64,000 bases of DNA from Chloroflexota bacterium (GTDB lineage Bacteria; Chloroflexota; Anaerolineae; Anaerolineales; UBA4823): the NCBI GenBank assembly GCA_012516075.1, contig JAAYXE010000180.1:44957-108956 (forward strand), read 5' to 3'. Shown in pieces: positions 25,513 to 33,944 of this stretch. Within the stretch, counting starts at the first letter, position 1. Each line of letters opens with the position of its first letter. A program made the position numbers and the translations under genes. A model generated the notes under the pieces. It saw nothing but the letters and a program-made list of their open reading frames with translations. It ran no database searches and had not been told where the DNA came from.

Positions 25513-27120
25513 ATGGAACCACATACCGTTGCACTGGAAGCTGTAAACCTGGCGCAGGCGATCGCCTCCCGGCGCACCTTTGCCATTATTTCTCACCCCG
25601 ACGCGGGTAAGACCACGCTGACGGAAAAACTGCTGCTGTACGGTAATGCCATCGAGCTGGCTGGCAGTGTCCGGGCGCGCCGCAACCAGCGCCGGGCCAC
25701 CTCCGACTGGATGAAGATGGAGCAGGAGCGCGGCATCTCGATCACCTCCACGGTGCTGCAGTTCCCGTATCAGGGCTGTGTGATCAACCTGCTGGACACC
25801 CCCGGTCACGAGGACTTTTCCGAAGACACTTACCGCACCCTGGCCGCGGTGGACAGCGCGGTGATGGTGCTCGACGCCGCCAGAGGGATCGAACCGCAGA
25901 CGCGCAAGCTCTTCGAAGTCTGCCGCCGGCGGGGGATCCCCATTTTCACCTTCATTAATAAGATGGACCGCCCGGCGCGCGATCCCCTGGAACTGCTGGA
26001 TGAGATCCAGGAGTTGCTGGGGATGGAGCCTGCGCCGGTAAACTGGCCGCTGGGCGACGGACCGAACTTTGTCGGGGTGTACGACCTGGAGCGCCAGGGG
26101 GTGGTGCTCTACGACCGCACGGAGCGCAACGAACGCGCCGCACCGGAGACCTTTCTCACTTTAGATGAGCTGCGCAGCCGCGAGCTGCTGAGCGACGGGC
26201 AGCTGGTGAAGCTGCAAGGAGACATCGAACTGCTGGAAGGCCTGGGCATCACCTTTGACCCTCAGCGCCTGCTGGCCCAGGAGCAGACGCCGGTGTTTTT
26301 CGGCAGCGCGCTGACGAATTTTGGTGTGCGCCTGTTCCTGGATGCGTTTGTGCTCTGGGCGCCCGGGCCGTGCGCTTACGCCAGCGAAAACGGGCTGGTC
26401 GACCCGGTCGAAAACGGCTTTTCGGGCTTTATTTTCAAGATCCAGGCCAACATGAACCCCAAACACCGCGACAGCGTGGCCTTTTTGCGCATCTGCTCAG
26501 GAAAGTTCGAGCGCGGCATGACGGCCGTGCACGTGCAGAGCGGCAAAACCGTGCGCCTGCAGCGGCCGTATAAGCTCTTTGCCAACGAGCGCGAGGTGAT
26601 CGAAGACGCCTATGCCGGGGATATTCTGGGCCTGCCCAACAGCGGCGAGTTCGCCATCGGCGATACCATTGCCCTGGACGCAGGGTTAAGGTATGTGCCC
26701 ATCCCGCGCTTCCCGCCGGAGCATTTTGCCCTGCTGCACAACCGGGATATTGGCAAGCAGAAGCAGTTCCTCAAAGGACTGCGCCAGTTGGAGACCGAGG
26801 GTGCGGTGCAGGTGCTGCACGATGTCAATGCCTTCCGGCGCGAGCCGGTGCTGGCGGTGGTCGGTCAGCTGCAGTTTGACGTTGTGCAGGCGCGCCTGGA
26901 AAACGAGTACAGCGTGCCCACGGCGGTGGAGCCGCTGTCGTACACCCTGGCGCGCATCGTGACCGGCCCGGAAGAGGTGATCCAGAAGCTGCCGGCGCGC
27001 AGTGACATCCTGGTGACGCGCGACACCCGCCAGCGCTGGGTGATGCTGTTCACCTCACCGTTTTATGTGAATTATTTCAAAGAGAAGTTCCCTGAGCTGA
27101 ACTTCGAGATGGTGGAATAG
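25513..27120 (+). CDS. prfC: Peptide chain release factor 3 (RF3)
   Basis: This 535-residue translational GTPase has G1 SHPDAGKTT, G2 region QERGISITST, G3 DTPGHEDF and G4 NKMD, and the RF3-type C-terminal domains (ending VNYFKEKFPELNFE). RF3 recycles RF1/RF2 after peptide release. The order of motifs and the length match RF3 rather than EF-G. The start ATG 25513 has AAGAAGGA just upstream; a TTG at 25498 is less likely. The gene is followed by a strong 19-bp hairpin. A GCGCCG/CGGCGC stem and T-run precede it at ~25447-25497 and may end the upstream transcript. Confidence 0.95.
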   Translation: MEPHTVALEAVNLAQAIASRRTFAIISHPDAGKTTLTEKLLLYGNAIELAGSVRARRNQRRATSDWMKMEQERGISITSTVLQFPYQGCVINLLDTPGHEDFSEDTYRTLAAVDSAVMVLDAARGIEPQTRKLFEVCRRRGIPIFTFINKMDRPARDPLELLDEIQELLGMEPAPVNWPLGDGPNFVGVYDLERQGVVLYDRTERNERAAPETFLTLDELRSRELLSDGQLVKLQGDIELLEGLGITFDPQRLLAQEQTPVFFGSALTNFGVRLFLDAFVLWAPGPCAYASENGLVDPVENGFSGFIFKIQANMNPKHRDSVAFLRICSGKFERGMTAVHVQSGKTVRLQRPYKLFANEREVIEDAYAGDILGLPNSGEFAIGDTIALDAGLRYVPIPRFPPEHFALLHNRDIGKQKQFLKGLRQLETEGAVQVLHDVNAFRREPVLAVVGQLQFDVVQARLENEYSVPTAVEPLSYTLARIVTGPEEVIQKLPARSDILVTRDTRQRWVMLFTSPFYVNYFKEKFPELNFEMVE

Positions 27121-27142
27121 CGCAGAGGACAGCGATGTCCGG

Positions 27143-27186
27143 AATCACAGGGCACAACCGCCGGACAGCGGTTGTGCCCTGTGATT
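27143..27186. terminator. Bidirectional hairpin between convergent genes
   Basis: A perfect 19-bp stem AATCACAGGGCACAACCGC (27143-27161) with its complement (27168-27186) and a 6-nt loop, 23 bp after the RF3 stop and 35 bp from the PfpI stop. No long T-run, but stability and position argue for termination of both transcripts. Confidence 0.7.
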
Positions 27187-27220
27187 TCCCCTATGAAAAG
27201 CGTGAAATGGATACTTGCTC

Positions 27221-27793
27221 TCAGTCTGCAGCGGACAGGCCGGCCGGCACGCTCTGTGAGAACAGCTCGAGCATCGCCTCGTTGAAGGCCGGGATGTCTT
27301 TGGGGTTGCGGCTGCTGACCCAGCTGCGGTCCTGCACGACTTCCTGATCGTGCCACTCGCCGCCGGCGTTGCGGATGTCGTCCTGCAGGGTGTAGTAGCT
27401 GGTCAGGCGGCGGCCTTTCACCAGCCCGGCGGACACCAGAAGCCAGGGAGCGTGGCAGATCACCGCCACCGGTTTCCCTGCCTGGTCGATGCTGCGGATA
27501 AACTCCCGCGCTTCGGGGACCATGCGCAGTTTGTCTGCGTTCAGCGCGCCGCCGGGGAGCAGCACGGCGTCGAACTCATCCGGATTTGCAGAATCCAGTG
27601 TGTTGTCCACCTTGAAACGGTCGCCCATTTCGACGCCGTTCACGCCCTGCACTTCGCTGCTTTTGGGCGCTAAGATATGGGTTTGAGCACCGGCCTGTTC
27701 CAGCGCCTGGCGCGGTTCGGTCAGCTCCACCTGTTCGAAATAGTCGGTCACCAGGATGGCAACTTTCATGCGGTTCAGTTTTTTATCGGCCAT
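27221..27793 (-). CDS. DJ-1/PfpI family protein (YfkM/GSP18-like)
   Basis: A 190-residue class I glutamine-amidotransferase-like protein of the DJ-1/PfpI family. The nucleophile elbow is AVICHAPWLLVSAGL (Cys within CHAP). The upstream LLPGGALNADKLR carries the oxyanion region, and EQVELTEP carries the conserved Glu. Members act as proteases, deglycases or stress chaperones; which applies is unknown. Start ATG 27793 has GAGGAGAAAAC upstream. Confidence 0.88.
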   Translation of the reverse strand: MADKKLNRMKVAILVTDYFEQVELTEPRQALEQAGAQTHILAPKSSEVQGVNGVEMGDRFKVDNTLDSANPDEFDAVLLPGGALNADKLRMVPEAREFIRSIDQAGKPVAVICHAPWLLVSAGLVKGRRLTSYYTLQDDIRNAGGEWHDQEVVQDRSWVSSRNPKDIPAFNEAMLELFSQSVPAGLSAAD

Positions 27794-28110
27794 GGTTTTC
27801 TCCTCTATACAGTTTGGTTTACCGGTAATAGGTGCACCGTCTGAACTCGAATATAAAGTGAATGAATAAGGTGGGCAATTGGGAGGGTCCCTGATGGGCC
27901 TCAGGGATTTCCCTAGTGAATGAACCAACCTGACTTTATTGGGGGTGGAAATGTATGGTCCCAGAGACTGGATGTAATCAGGCAGTCATCATCAGCCAGG
28001 CTGTCGAAGACTGCTACCTCACCTCGCTAACGGTTACTCTTTCTTGCGCTGTTTCAAAGGCAGGCTTTTTAGTTTTCCTCCGCCATGGCCTGTCAATACA
28101 TACTTCTCCA

Positions 28111-28318
28111 GCGGGCACGGCATCGCCCGGAGCAAATCATTGCAGCAAGCAAACATGCATATGAGCAGACGTGTTGCGTTCTGCTAATAGCCGTGCCCCC
28201 ACATTTAATTGTGCAAAAATATTTGCTGTAAGGGCACGGCGCTGCGGCGAAATCGGGTCTACTTCTTTCGGATGACGATCAAGACTGTTCCTCTGCTGCT
28301 CTCGGCGCGCCATGCCCC
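28111..28318. repeat. Two tandem REP hairpin units (GGGCACGGC family)
   Basis: GGGCACGGC (28113-28121) faces GCCGTGCCC (28190-28198). A second unit, GGGCACGGC (28232-28240) facing GCCATGCCCC (28309-28318), follows. The segment TTTGCTGTAAGGGCACGGCG at 28222-28241 recurs inverted at ~47429-47448 with one mismatch. The same arms occur beside the RAYT gene at 54.5-55.9 kb. Confidence 0.65.
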
Positions 28319-28369
28319 TTAACATGTGGGGGACGGCATCTCTGGATAGCATCTCCTGCTGCCTGTAAT

Positions 28370-28414
28370 AAAAAAACTCCCCCGTTTGCTCGCTGCTGCG
28401 CGCTTACAGGGGAG
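28370..28414 (-). terminator. Intrinsic terminator of the globin-PAS-cyclase operon
   Basis: On the minus strand CTCCCC (28414-28409) pairs with GGGGAG (28382-28377) across an imperfectly paired arm, and TTTTTTT (28376-28370) follows. It lies 85 bp past the cyclase stop codon. Confidence 0.7.
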
Positions 28415-28498
28415 GAATTAATAATATCCGCGTCCATCCGCGAAGTCTGCGTCGCTCCGCGGCCCTCAGATGGGACGGTGCTCACGCGAGAGTAAACC

Positions 28499-29083
28499 TC
28501 AACGGAAAGACGGTATTTCGCGATCCAGATAATACAGCACCTGCTGGCCGAAGCCCTTGACCTCAAATTCCCCCCGTTCGGTGCAGATGAAGTCATCCTT
28601 GATCAACCGGTAGGTATTCTCGCTGATGGTGATCTTCATCGGCTCCGAGAGGCTCTCCATGCGGGCCGCCATGTTTACCCCCGGGCCAAAGATATCGTAA
28701 ACGTACTTCTGCACGCCCACCAGCGAGCCGACCACCGGTCCGGAGTTGATGCCGATGCGGCACAGCCAGGCCTCGGCATGGGCCGCGTTGCGGCGCTCGA
28801 TGTAGCGCAGCATGCGCAGCGCCACACGGGCGATGTTGTGCGCGTGATCCGGGTGGGGCTCTGGCAAACCCGAGACGGCCATGTACGCGTCGCCCACGGT
28901 GCGGATGCGCTCACAGCCGAACATTTCGGTGATGCGGTCGAAGACGTTGAAGATGTCGTTCAGTTCGGTCACCAGGGCAGCGGGGTCCTGGGCGATGGCT
29001 TTCTCCGTGTGACCGACGAAGTCGAGCATCAGGATCGAGGCATTGTGGAACACCTGCGGCGTCACCGTGCCGTAATCCTTCAT
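28499..29083 (-). CDS. Class III nucleotide cyclase domain protein
   Basis: A 194-residue, essentially complete class III cyclase domain. Metal Asp21 is in LMLDFVGHT and Asp65 in TVGDAYMAVSGLP. The substrate positions are Arg61 and Asp130 (YDIFG), and the transition-state residues are Asn137 and Arg141 (VNMAARM). Asp130 and a basic residue at 61 match adenylyl rather than guanylyl cyclases (Glu/Cys), so cAMP is the likelier product. The preceding gene ends in frame: its codons run MPRSV-stop-Glu-Glu and then this Met. Only A/G-rich sequence (AAGAAG) stands for a ribosome site. The domain normally needs dimerisation by an N-terminal coil, which the preceding gene supplies. Confidence 0.9.
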   Translation of the reverse strand: MKDYGTVTPQVFHNASILMLDFVGHTEKAIAQDPAALVTELNDIFNVFDRITEMFGCERIRTVGDAYMAVSGLPEPHPDHAHNIARVALRMLRYIERRNAAHAEAWLCRIGINSGPVVGSLVGVQKYVYDIFGPGVNMAARMESLSEPMKITISENTYRLIKDDFICTERGEFEVKGFGQQVLYYLDREIPSFR

Positions 29084-29089
29084 TTCTTC

Positions 29090-29572
29090 TTACACCGAGC
29101 GCGGCATAACGTTCAGCAGCAGGCGTTCAACGCGCTCTTTCTCGCGCTGCAGGTCGCGGGCGTTCTTCTCTGCCAGGCTCGAATACGACTCGAGCATATA
29201 TTCCGCCTGCTTTGAGATGTCGCGGCATTCGAGGACCAGCCGTCCTTCGTCGCCGTCCTGCAGCAGGCGCACCTCCACGGTGATGGGGATATTACGCCCT
29301 CCCGACTCCGATTCGACCTCAAAGGCATACGTGCGGCCGCCCTGCGTGCGGCTGACGGCCCGGTCGGGTTTGAAATCCGGCATCCTGACGGTCAGGGGCT
29401 CATCGGCATCGTTTTGCGGCGGGAACCACTTGAAGAACGCTGCGTTCTCAAACAGCACCCCCCAGCGTTCCGTTTCCACAATCGCCAGTCCAGTGGAGAG
29501 AGTCTGTGCAACCTGCAGCAGGGTTTCCCTGTCCAGGGCGGCAGAAGGGTGTTCGACGCCGGGGACGCTCAT
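29090..29572 (-). CDS. PAS-like sensor with C-terminal signalling coiled coil
   Basis: This 160-residue protein has a PAS-like fold (~15-120: TLSTGLAIVETERWGVLFENAAFFKWF ... RLVLECRDISKQAE) followed by a coiled coil (~122-153) that ends LLLNVMPRSV. That ending is the classic linker preceding class III cyclase domains, as in soluble guanylate cyclase. It stops at TAA (29092-29090), and the next codons in the same frame are GAA GAA and the cyclase ATG. Its ATG overlaps the globin stop (ATGA). Physically it looks like the middle of a haem-sensor/PAS/coil/cyclase receptor split over three polypeptides. Confidence 0.82.
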   Translation of the reverse strand: MSVPGVEHPSAALDRETLLQVAQTLSTGLAIVETERWGVLFENAAFFKWFPPQNDADEPLTVRMPDFKPDRAVSRTQGGRTYAFEVESESGGRNIPITVEVRLLQDGDEGRLVLECRDISKQAEYMLESYSSLAEKNARDLQREKERVERLLLNVMPRSV

Positions 29573-29937
29573 GAGTGCACCCGTGATACGATCAGGTGTT
29601 TGCGGTTGGAGAACTCATCTTCAATGGTGCGGATGTCCTCATCGTCGTATTCGAAATCCTCGAGCGTCTCCACGAGCAAATTGAGGATGGTATTGAAGGC
29701 TTCGTCGGTGATGCCCAGATGGGCATGCACCCGCTCCAGGTGATCGTTGGTGAAGCTGGCCGGGCCACCCATCAGATAGGCGATGAACTTGGTCTGGTGG
29801 TCGATCAGGCGGCGCATGTCGGTGTGGGCGAAATAGCGGGCGGTCACGGGGGAATCCAGGACGCGGTCGTAGAAAGATGATACGAGACGACTGACCTTTG
29901 CAAACCCGCCGTAACGCTCAAAAATCGTCCGTTTCAT
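29569..29937 (-). CDS. Truncated haemoglobin, group I-like
   Basis: A 2/2 globin of 122 residues from ATG 29937 (130 from ATG 29961). Numbering for the longer form: FERYGG opening, FYDRVL with Tyr31 at B10, ARYF with Phe44 at CD1, HQTKFIAYLMGGP (E helix), and VHAHLGIT with proximal His79 (F8). GAAGGAG lies ~11 nt before the second ATG, so that start is preferred. B10 Tyr and F8 His imply O2 or NO binding. Truncated globins usually detoxify or transport gases; here overlap with a PAS-coil gene and a downstream cyclase suggests a sensory role. First gene of the operon. Confidence 0.88.
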   Translation of the reverse strand: MKRTIFERYGGFAKVSRLVSSFYDRVLDSPVTARYFAHTDMRRLIDHQTKFIAYLMGGPASFTNDHLERVHAHLGITDEAFNTILNLLVETLEDFEYDDEDIRTIEDEFSNRKHLIVSRVHS

Positions 29938-30023
29938 GGGCGCATTTTCTCCTTCCCCCATGGCCTGAGCATTAAATTTGGTATTTTCGGGTGTACTTTT
30001 TCAATTAAACACTACAAAACAGG

Positions 30024-30037
30024 GCGGATATATCCGC
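30024..30037. promoter_or_regulatory. 14-bp palindrome in the globin/helicase divergent region
   Basis: GCGGATATATCCGC is a perfect 14-bp palindrome ~87 bp upstream of the globin start and 150 bp upstream of the helicase start. It could be an operator for either gene. A second short hairpin GCCTGCCGCAGGC lies at 30083-30095, and a TATAAT at 30108-30113 precedes the helicase, without a good -35. Confidence 0.35.
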
Positions 30038-30186
30038 ATTACCCCACGCCGCTGCCCCCAATCGACCACCAGCATTGAAAAATGCCTGCCGCAGGCTGAA
30101 ATTCCTGTATAATCAATCCCGGGGCTGCAGGGACGCGCAGCCGCACAGGGGGTCATCGAACAGATACACCCGGTCAGGAGAAATAA

Positions 30187-31872
30187 ATGGATGAAATTCA
30201 GGCCTCATTTGGGCAGTTTGGATTAAGCGACCCGCTGATTCGCGCCATCGAAGAAGTGGGCTACGAGGCGCCGACGCCCATTCAGTTAAAGACGATCCCG
30301 CTGCTGCTGGAAGGCAGAGATGTGATCGGCCAGGCGCAGACGGGCACGGGAAAAACAGCCGCTTTTGCCCTGCCGATCCTGGAACAGCTCAATCCCCGGC
30401 GCAAAGAAGTGCAGGCGCTGGTGCTCACGCCGACGCGCGAGCTGGGCATCCAGGTGGCGGAAGCCATGTACAGCTACGGCAAGCACCTGGGAGTGCGCGT
30501 GCTGCCGGTTTACGGCGGGCAGTCGATCGGCAAGCAGATCCACCGCCTGGAGAGCGGCGTGCAGGTGGTCGTGGGCACACCGGGGCGCATCATGGATCAC
30601 CTGCGGCGCGGCACGCTCGATTTTTCGAACCTGCGCTTTATCGTGCTGGATGAAGCCGACGAGATGCTGCGCATGGGCTTTATCGAAGATGTGGAATGGA
30701 TCCTGAGCAACGCCCCGGAAGAGCGCCAGACGGCGCTGTTCTCGGCAACCATCCCGGCCGAAGTGCGGCGCATCGCCGACCGCTACCTGAAGGACCCGGT
30801 GATGGTGGAGATCGAACACCGGACTATGACCGTGCCCACGATCGACCAGCGATATGTGATGGTCTCCGAAGCGCAGAAAGTGGGCGCACTGGCGAACGTG
30901 CTGGAGACGCAGACCGCCCCGGGTGAAGCCGTGCTGATCTTCGCCCGTACAAAGACAGGCACAGCCGATCTGGCGGAGAAGCTGCAGGCGCGCGGCTACG
31001 CCGCCGAAGCGATGCACGGCGACATGAACCAGGTGCAGCGTGAAAACGTGGTCCGCCGCCTGCGCTCCGGGCAGCTCGAGATCGTGGTGGCCACCGATGT
31101 GGCCGCCCGCGGCTGGGACGTGGATCGCATCGGCATGGTGGTCAATTACGATATCCCATATGATACCGAGTCCTATGTGCACCGCATCGGGCGCACCGGC
31201 CGCGCCGGCCGGACGGGGAAGGCGCTGCTCTTCGTTACCCCACGCCAGAAGCGCATGCTGCGCGATATCGAGCGCTACACCGGCCAGCGCATCGAGCCGG
31301 TGAAGGTGCCCAGTCCGGCCGATGTGGCTGCCCGGCGCACGCAGATATTTAAGGAACGCATTCTCAAGACGCTGGAAGAAGAGGACCTGGAGCTGTACCT
31401 GAACCTGGTGGAGGAGCTGGTCGAGGAGAGCGGCTACGACATTTCCGAGATCGCCGCTGCGGCAGCCCGCCTGGCGCGCGGTGACAAACCGCTGGAGGTT
31501 GTGATCGAACCGGCGCCGGAAGAAGTGAGCCAGACCGAGGAAGGCATGGTGCGCCTGTTTATCCATGCCGGCCGGCAGGCTGGGGTGCGTCCGGCAGACA
31601 TCGTCGGTGCGATCGCCAATGAAGCGGGTGTGCCGGGCCGGGCAATCGGCGCCATCGATATTTACAACCATTTCAGCTTTGTGGACATTCCTGCGCAGTA
31701 CCTGGACCGGGTGCTGGAGCGCATGGACGGGGTCACCATCCGCAGTCAGAAAGCGGATATCCGCGTGGCAACCCCGAAAGACCAGAAAGGAGTCCCACCG
31801 CAGCGCGACTTCAAATCCAGGGGGAAGCGTTTCAATCCCCGCGGCAGGAAAAAACCGCCCCGGCGAGAGTGA
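30187..31872 (+). CDS. DEAD-box ATP-dependent RNA helicase with DbpA-type RNA-binding domain
   Basis: A 561-residue RNA helicase: Walker A AQTGTGKT (50-57), PTREL, TPGR, DEAD (155-158), SAT (186-188), and C-lobe motifs including HRIGRTGR. A linker follows, then a DbpA/CsdA-type RNA-binding fold near 480-550 (VRLFIHAGRQAGVRPADIV ... YNHFSFVDIP) and a basic tail. It likely unwinds rRNA or mRNA structure, as CsdA/DeaD proteins do in cold adaptation and ribosome assembly. AGGAG precedes the ATG. It is monocistronic and divergent from the globin operon. Confidence 0.95.
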   Translation: MDEIQASFGQFGLSDPLIRAIEEVGYEAPTPIQLKTIPLLLEGRDVIGQAQTGTGKTAAFALPILEQLNPRRKEVQALVLTPTRELGIQVAEAMYSYGKHLGVRVLPVYGGQSIGKQIHRLESGVQVVVGTPGRIMDHLRRGTLDFSNLRFIVLDEADEMLRMGFIEDVEWILSNAPEERQTALFSATIPAEVRRIADRYLKDPVMVEIEHRTMTVPTIDQRYVMVSEAQKVGALANVLETQTAPGEAVLIFARTKTGTADLAEKLQARGYAAEAMHGDMNQVQRENVVRRLRSGQLEIVVATDVAARGWDVDRIGMVVNYDIPYDTESYVHRIGRTGRAGRTGKALLFVTPRQKRMLRDIERYTGQRIEPVKVPSPADVAARRTQIFKERILKTLEEEDLELYLNLVEELVEESGYDISEIAAAAARLARGDKPLEVVIEPAPEEVSQTEEGMVRLFIHAGRQAGVRPADIVGAIANEAGVPGRAIGAIDIYNHFSFVDIPAQYLDRVLERMDGVTIRSQKADIRVATPKDQKGVPPQRDFKSRGKRFNPRGRKKPPRRE

Positions 31873-31942
31873 ACATGCCGCGCCGGCCGGCAAGAATATC
31901 AGTTTTGTGGAACGGAATGCCGCAGCCAGCCGGGCTCACCCT

Positions 31943-32425
31943 TCAACCCTGTTTGAAGCGGTCGCTGAAGGTCTGGATCTGGCCGCAGTGTTCGCGCTTG
32001 TGGCCATAATAGCTGTAGACGATGAAGTCTTCCAGGTCGTACTGCGCGCCGTACCAGGGCAGCAGCCCCTCGCGCTCCCAGGTACCGGCAGGGATCTTCG
32101 CCGCCGCGGCTGCGGCCTGCTCATAGGCCTGGCGGTATTCAGCGAGCACCTGCTCCAGGGTCATCTCCCGGCGCTGCTCTACCTGGAGGTCGTTGAAATC
32201 TGCGCCGCGCTGGATAAAGGCCTCCAGGTTCGGGGTCGGGCAGGCCTCTACCAGGCTGGTGAGCAGCTCGGCCAGCGGAATCTCGAAGGACGCCAGGTGG
32301 GCGATCACGTCCTTTGCCGACCAGTACCCCACCGCCCCAGGGGTGTACCATTCCCCGGAGGGGAAACTCTGCACGGTGGTCAGCACCGTGCGGTGGCCGT
32401 AATACAGAATATCCACGGGGTTCAT
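31943..32425 (-). CDS. DinB/ClbS-like four-helix-bundle protein
   Basis: This 160-residue helical protein has the DinB-superfamily pattern: an opening helix, GYWSAKDVIAHLASFEIPL (WSxxDVxxHL-type motif with a candidate metal His), and YSYYGHKREHCGQI near the C-terminus, supplying two further His residues. Members include thiol transferases and metal-dependent hydrolases; activity is not assignable. GGAGGAAA precedes the ATG. It is convergent with the helicase gene. Confidence 0.75.
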   Translation of the reverse strand: MNPVDILYYGHRTVLTTVQSFPSGEWYTPGAVGYWSAKDVIAHLASFEIPLAELLTSLVEACPTPNLEAFIQRGADFNDLQVEQRREMTLEQVLAEYRQAYEQAAAAAAKIPAGTWEREGLLPWYGAQYDLEDFIVYSYYGHKREHCGQIQTFSDRFKQG

Positions 32426-32548
32426 TTTATTTCCTCCCCTGATCCTATGACCCTCTGAACTGGCCTTATTCTACAGCACAAGCGCTGCGCGCGCCGTATG
32501 AATGGCACACGTCACCTTGATCCGCCGTGCATGGAAAGGAAATCTGAC

Positions 32549-33811
32549 ATGAGGACAGGAACTGTGCTCACCCTGATAATGATCGTTCTGCTGAGCGCCT
32601 GCACACGCCGGCTGCCTCCCTCCGCCGCGCTCACGGAGCCTGCCACCACCGGCGCACCTGCCCGCGCGGTTGACTCACCTTCTCCCGCGGCGGTCGAAAC
32701 AACCCCTCCGCCTGAGACCGGGCCGGCGGCGACAGAGACAGCGCCTCCGGAGCCGGGCGCAGAAGCGCCTCCGGCGGGCTGGATCGCATACATCGCTGTG
32801 GACGGGAACCTGTGGATGGTGGACCGGGTCAGCGGCGAAAGGCTGCAGCTCACGCAGGACGGCGCCCCAGCTGCGGCGCCTCCCGGAGATACGGGCGTAA
32901 CGGTCAACTACCGCAGCCCGAAGTGGTCCTTCGACGGCCGCTATCTCGCCTACCAGAAGGAACTGTTCACCCCACAGCCACAGGGACTGAGCTACAGCAG
33001 CGAACTGTGGGTTTACGACATAGACAGCAGCGATGCCCGGCTGTTGATCGAGGACCAGATCATTAACGGATTCGACTGGCAGCCCGGCGCCCATAAGCTG
33101 GTCTATGGGATGCCCGTCAAACCGGACTACTTCACCGGCCGCGGGCAGGTGAACACGGCAGCTGCACACGGGCTGTGGTCTCTGGACGTGGACAGCGGCG
33201 AGAACAGCGAGCTGGTCCCGCCGGAGGGCGGCTTCTCCCTGATCAACCCGGTATGGTGGGGCGAGGGCCGCTTTCTGACGTTTGAAGAAATCTATCTGAT
33301 GGAAGGCCGCGGTCGCTTCGCTTACTACGATTTCGAGACCGGGCAGTATATGAGCTGGGAAGAGCCGGTGGGCGGGCACAGCCTGGATGAATCCGGAGCT
33401 CGCCTGGCCTATGACACCCTGGTCTACATCCCCACCGGGACGGAGCGCATCTGGATGCGCGACCTGGAGGGGGGTGAGCCGCAGCCGGTCTCGCCGGAGT
33501 ACGAGCCGGGCTACGCTTATAATCCGGTCTTCTCCCCCCAGGGCGACCGGCTGGCATACCTGGCCTCACTGGAGGGACCGGAAAGCCAGGAGATTGCCCT
33601 GTTTGTCATCGATCCGGACGGCGGCGAGCCGCAGCACCTGGGCCTCTTCGAACAGCCCCAGAACCTGAGCTGGTCGCCTGATGGATCGCGCCTGATTTTC
33701 TCCGCTGGCCCGTACGACCAGCCGCAGCTCATGGAAGCTGCCGTGGAAAGCGGGGAAGTGCGCAACCTGGGCGGGGGCAGCCAGCCTGCCTGGCAGCCCG
33801 TCCAGCCCTGA
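32549..33811 (+). CDS. PD40/TolB-like beta-propeller lipoprotein
   Basis: A 420-residue lipoprotein (lipobox LLSAC near residue 16) with a Pro/Thr/Glu-rich linker. It has TolB-type beta-propeller repeats marked by WSFDGRYLAYQKE, FSPQGDRLAYLAS and WSPDGSRLIFSA. Such surface propellers usually bind partner proteins or peptides. Start ATG 32549 was chosen for the signal peptide and an AAAGGA site. No operon partner is evident. Confidence 0.85.
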   Translation: MRTGTVLTLIMIVLLSACTRRLPPSAALTEPATTGAPARAVDSPSPAAVETTPPPETGPAATETAPPEPGAEAPPAGWIAYIAVDGNLWMVDRVSGERLQLTQDGAPAAAPPGDTGVTVNYRSPKWSFDGRYLAYQKELFTPQPQGLSYSSELWVYDIDSSDARLLIEDQIINGFDWQPGAHKLVYGMPVKPDYFTGRGQVNTAAAHGLWSLDVDSGENSELVPPEGGFSLINPVWWGEGRFLTFEEIYLMEGRGRFAYYDFETGQYMSWEEPVGGHSLDESGARLAYDTLVYIPTGTERIWMRDLEGGEPQPVSPEYEPGYAYNPVFSPQGDRLAYLASLEGPESQEIALFVIDPDGGEPQHLGLFEQPQNLSWSPDGSRLIFSAGPYDQPQLMEAAVESGEVRNLGGGSQPAWQPVQP

Positions 33812-33944
33812 GGATCATTTGCTTTCTGGCAGAAGCCCGTTATTCGCCCCCAGCTTCCGGCAAATTCTGGTGGAAGGTTTATAATGGGATCGGCCAGCTA
33901 ATCGTGAAAGACAACTCACCTGTTTTGCCCGCGGAGGATCCTTG

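Larger units (their letters stand above)
27794..28498. other. 700-bp gene-free region with REP elements
   Basis: No credible coding sequence lies between the PfpI-like gene and the cyclase operon. The region holds a double REP unit (28111-28318), an intrinsic terminator (28370-28414), a GGCAGGCTTTTT-type motif near 28050 and the 14-mer ATCCGCGTCCATCC (28426-28439) that recurs inverted at 5476. Confidence 0.6.
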
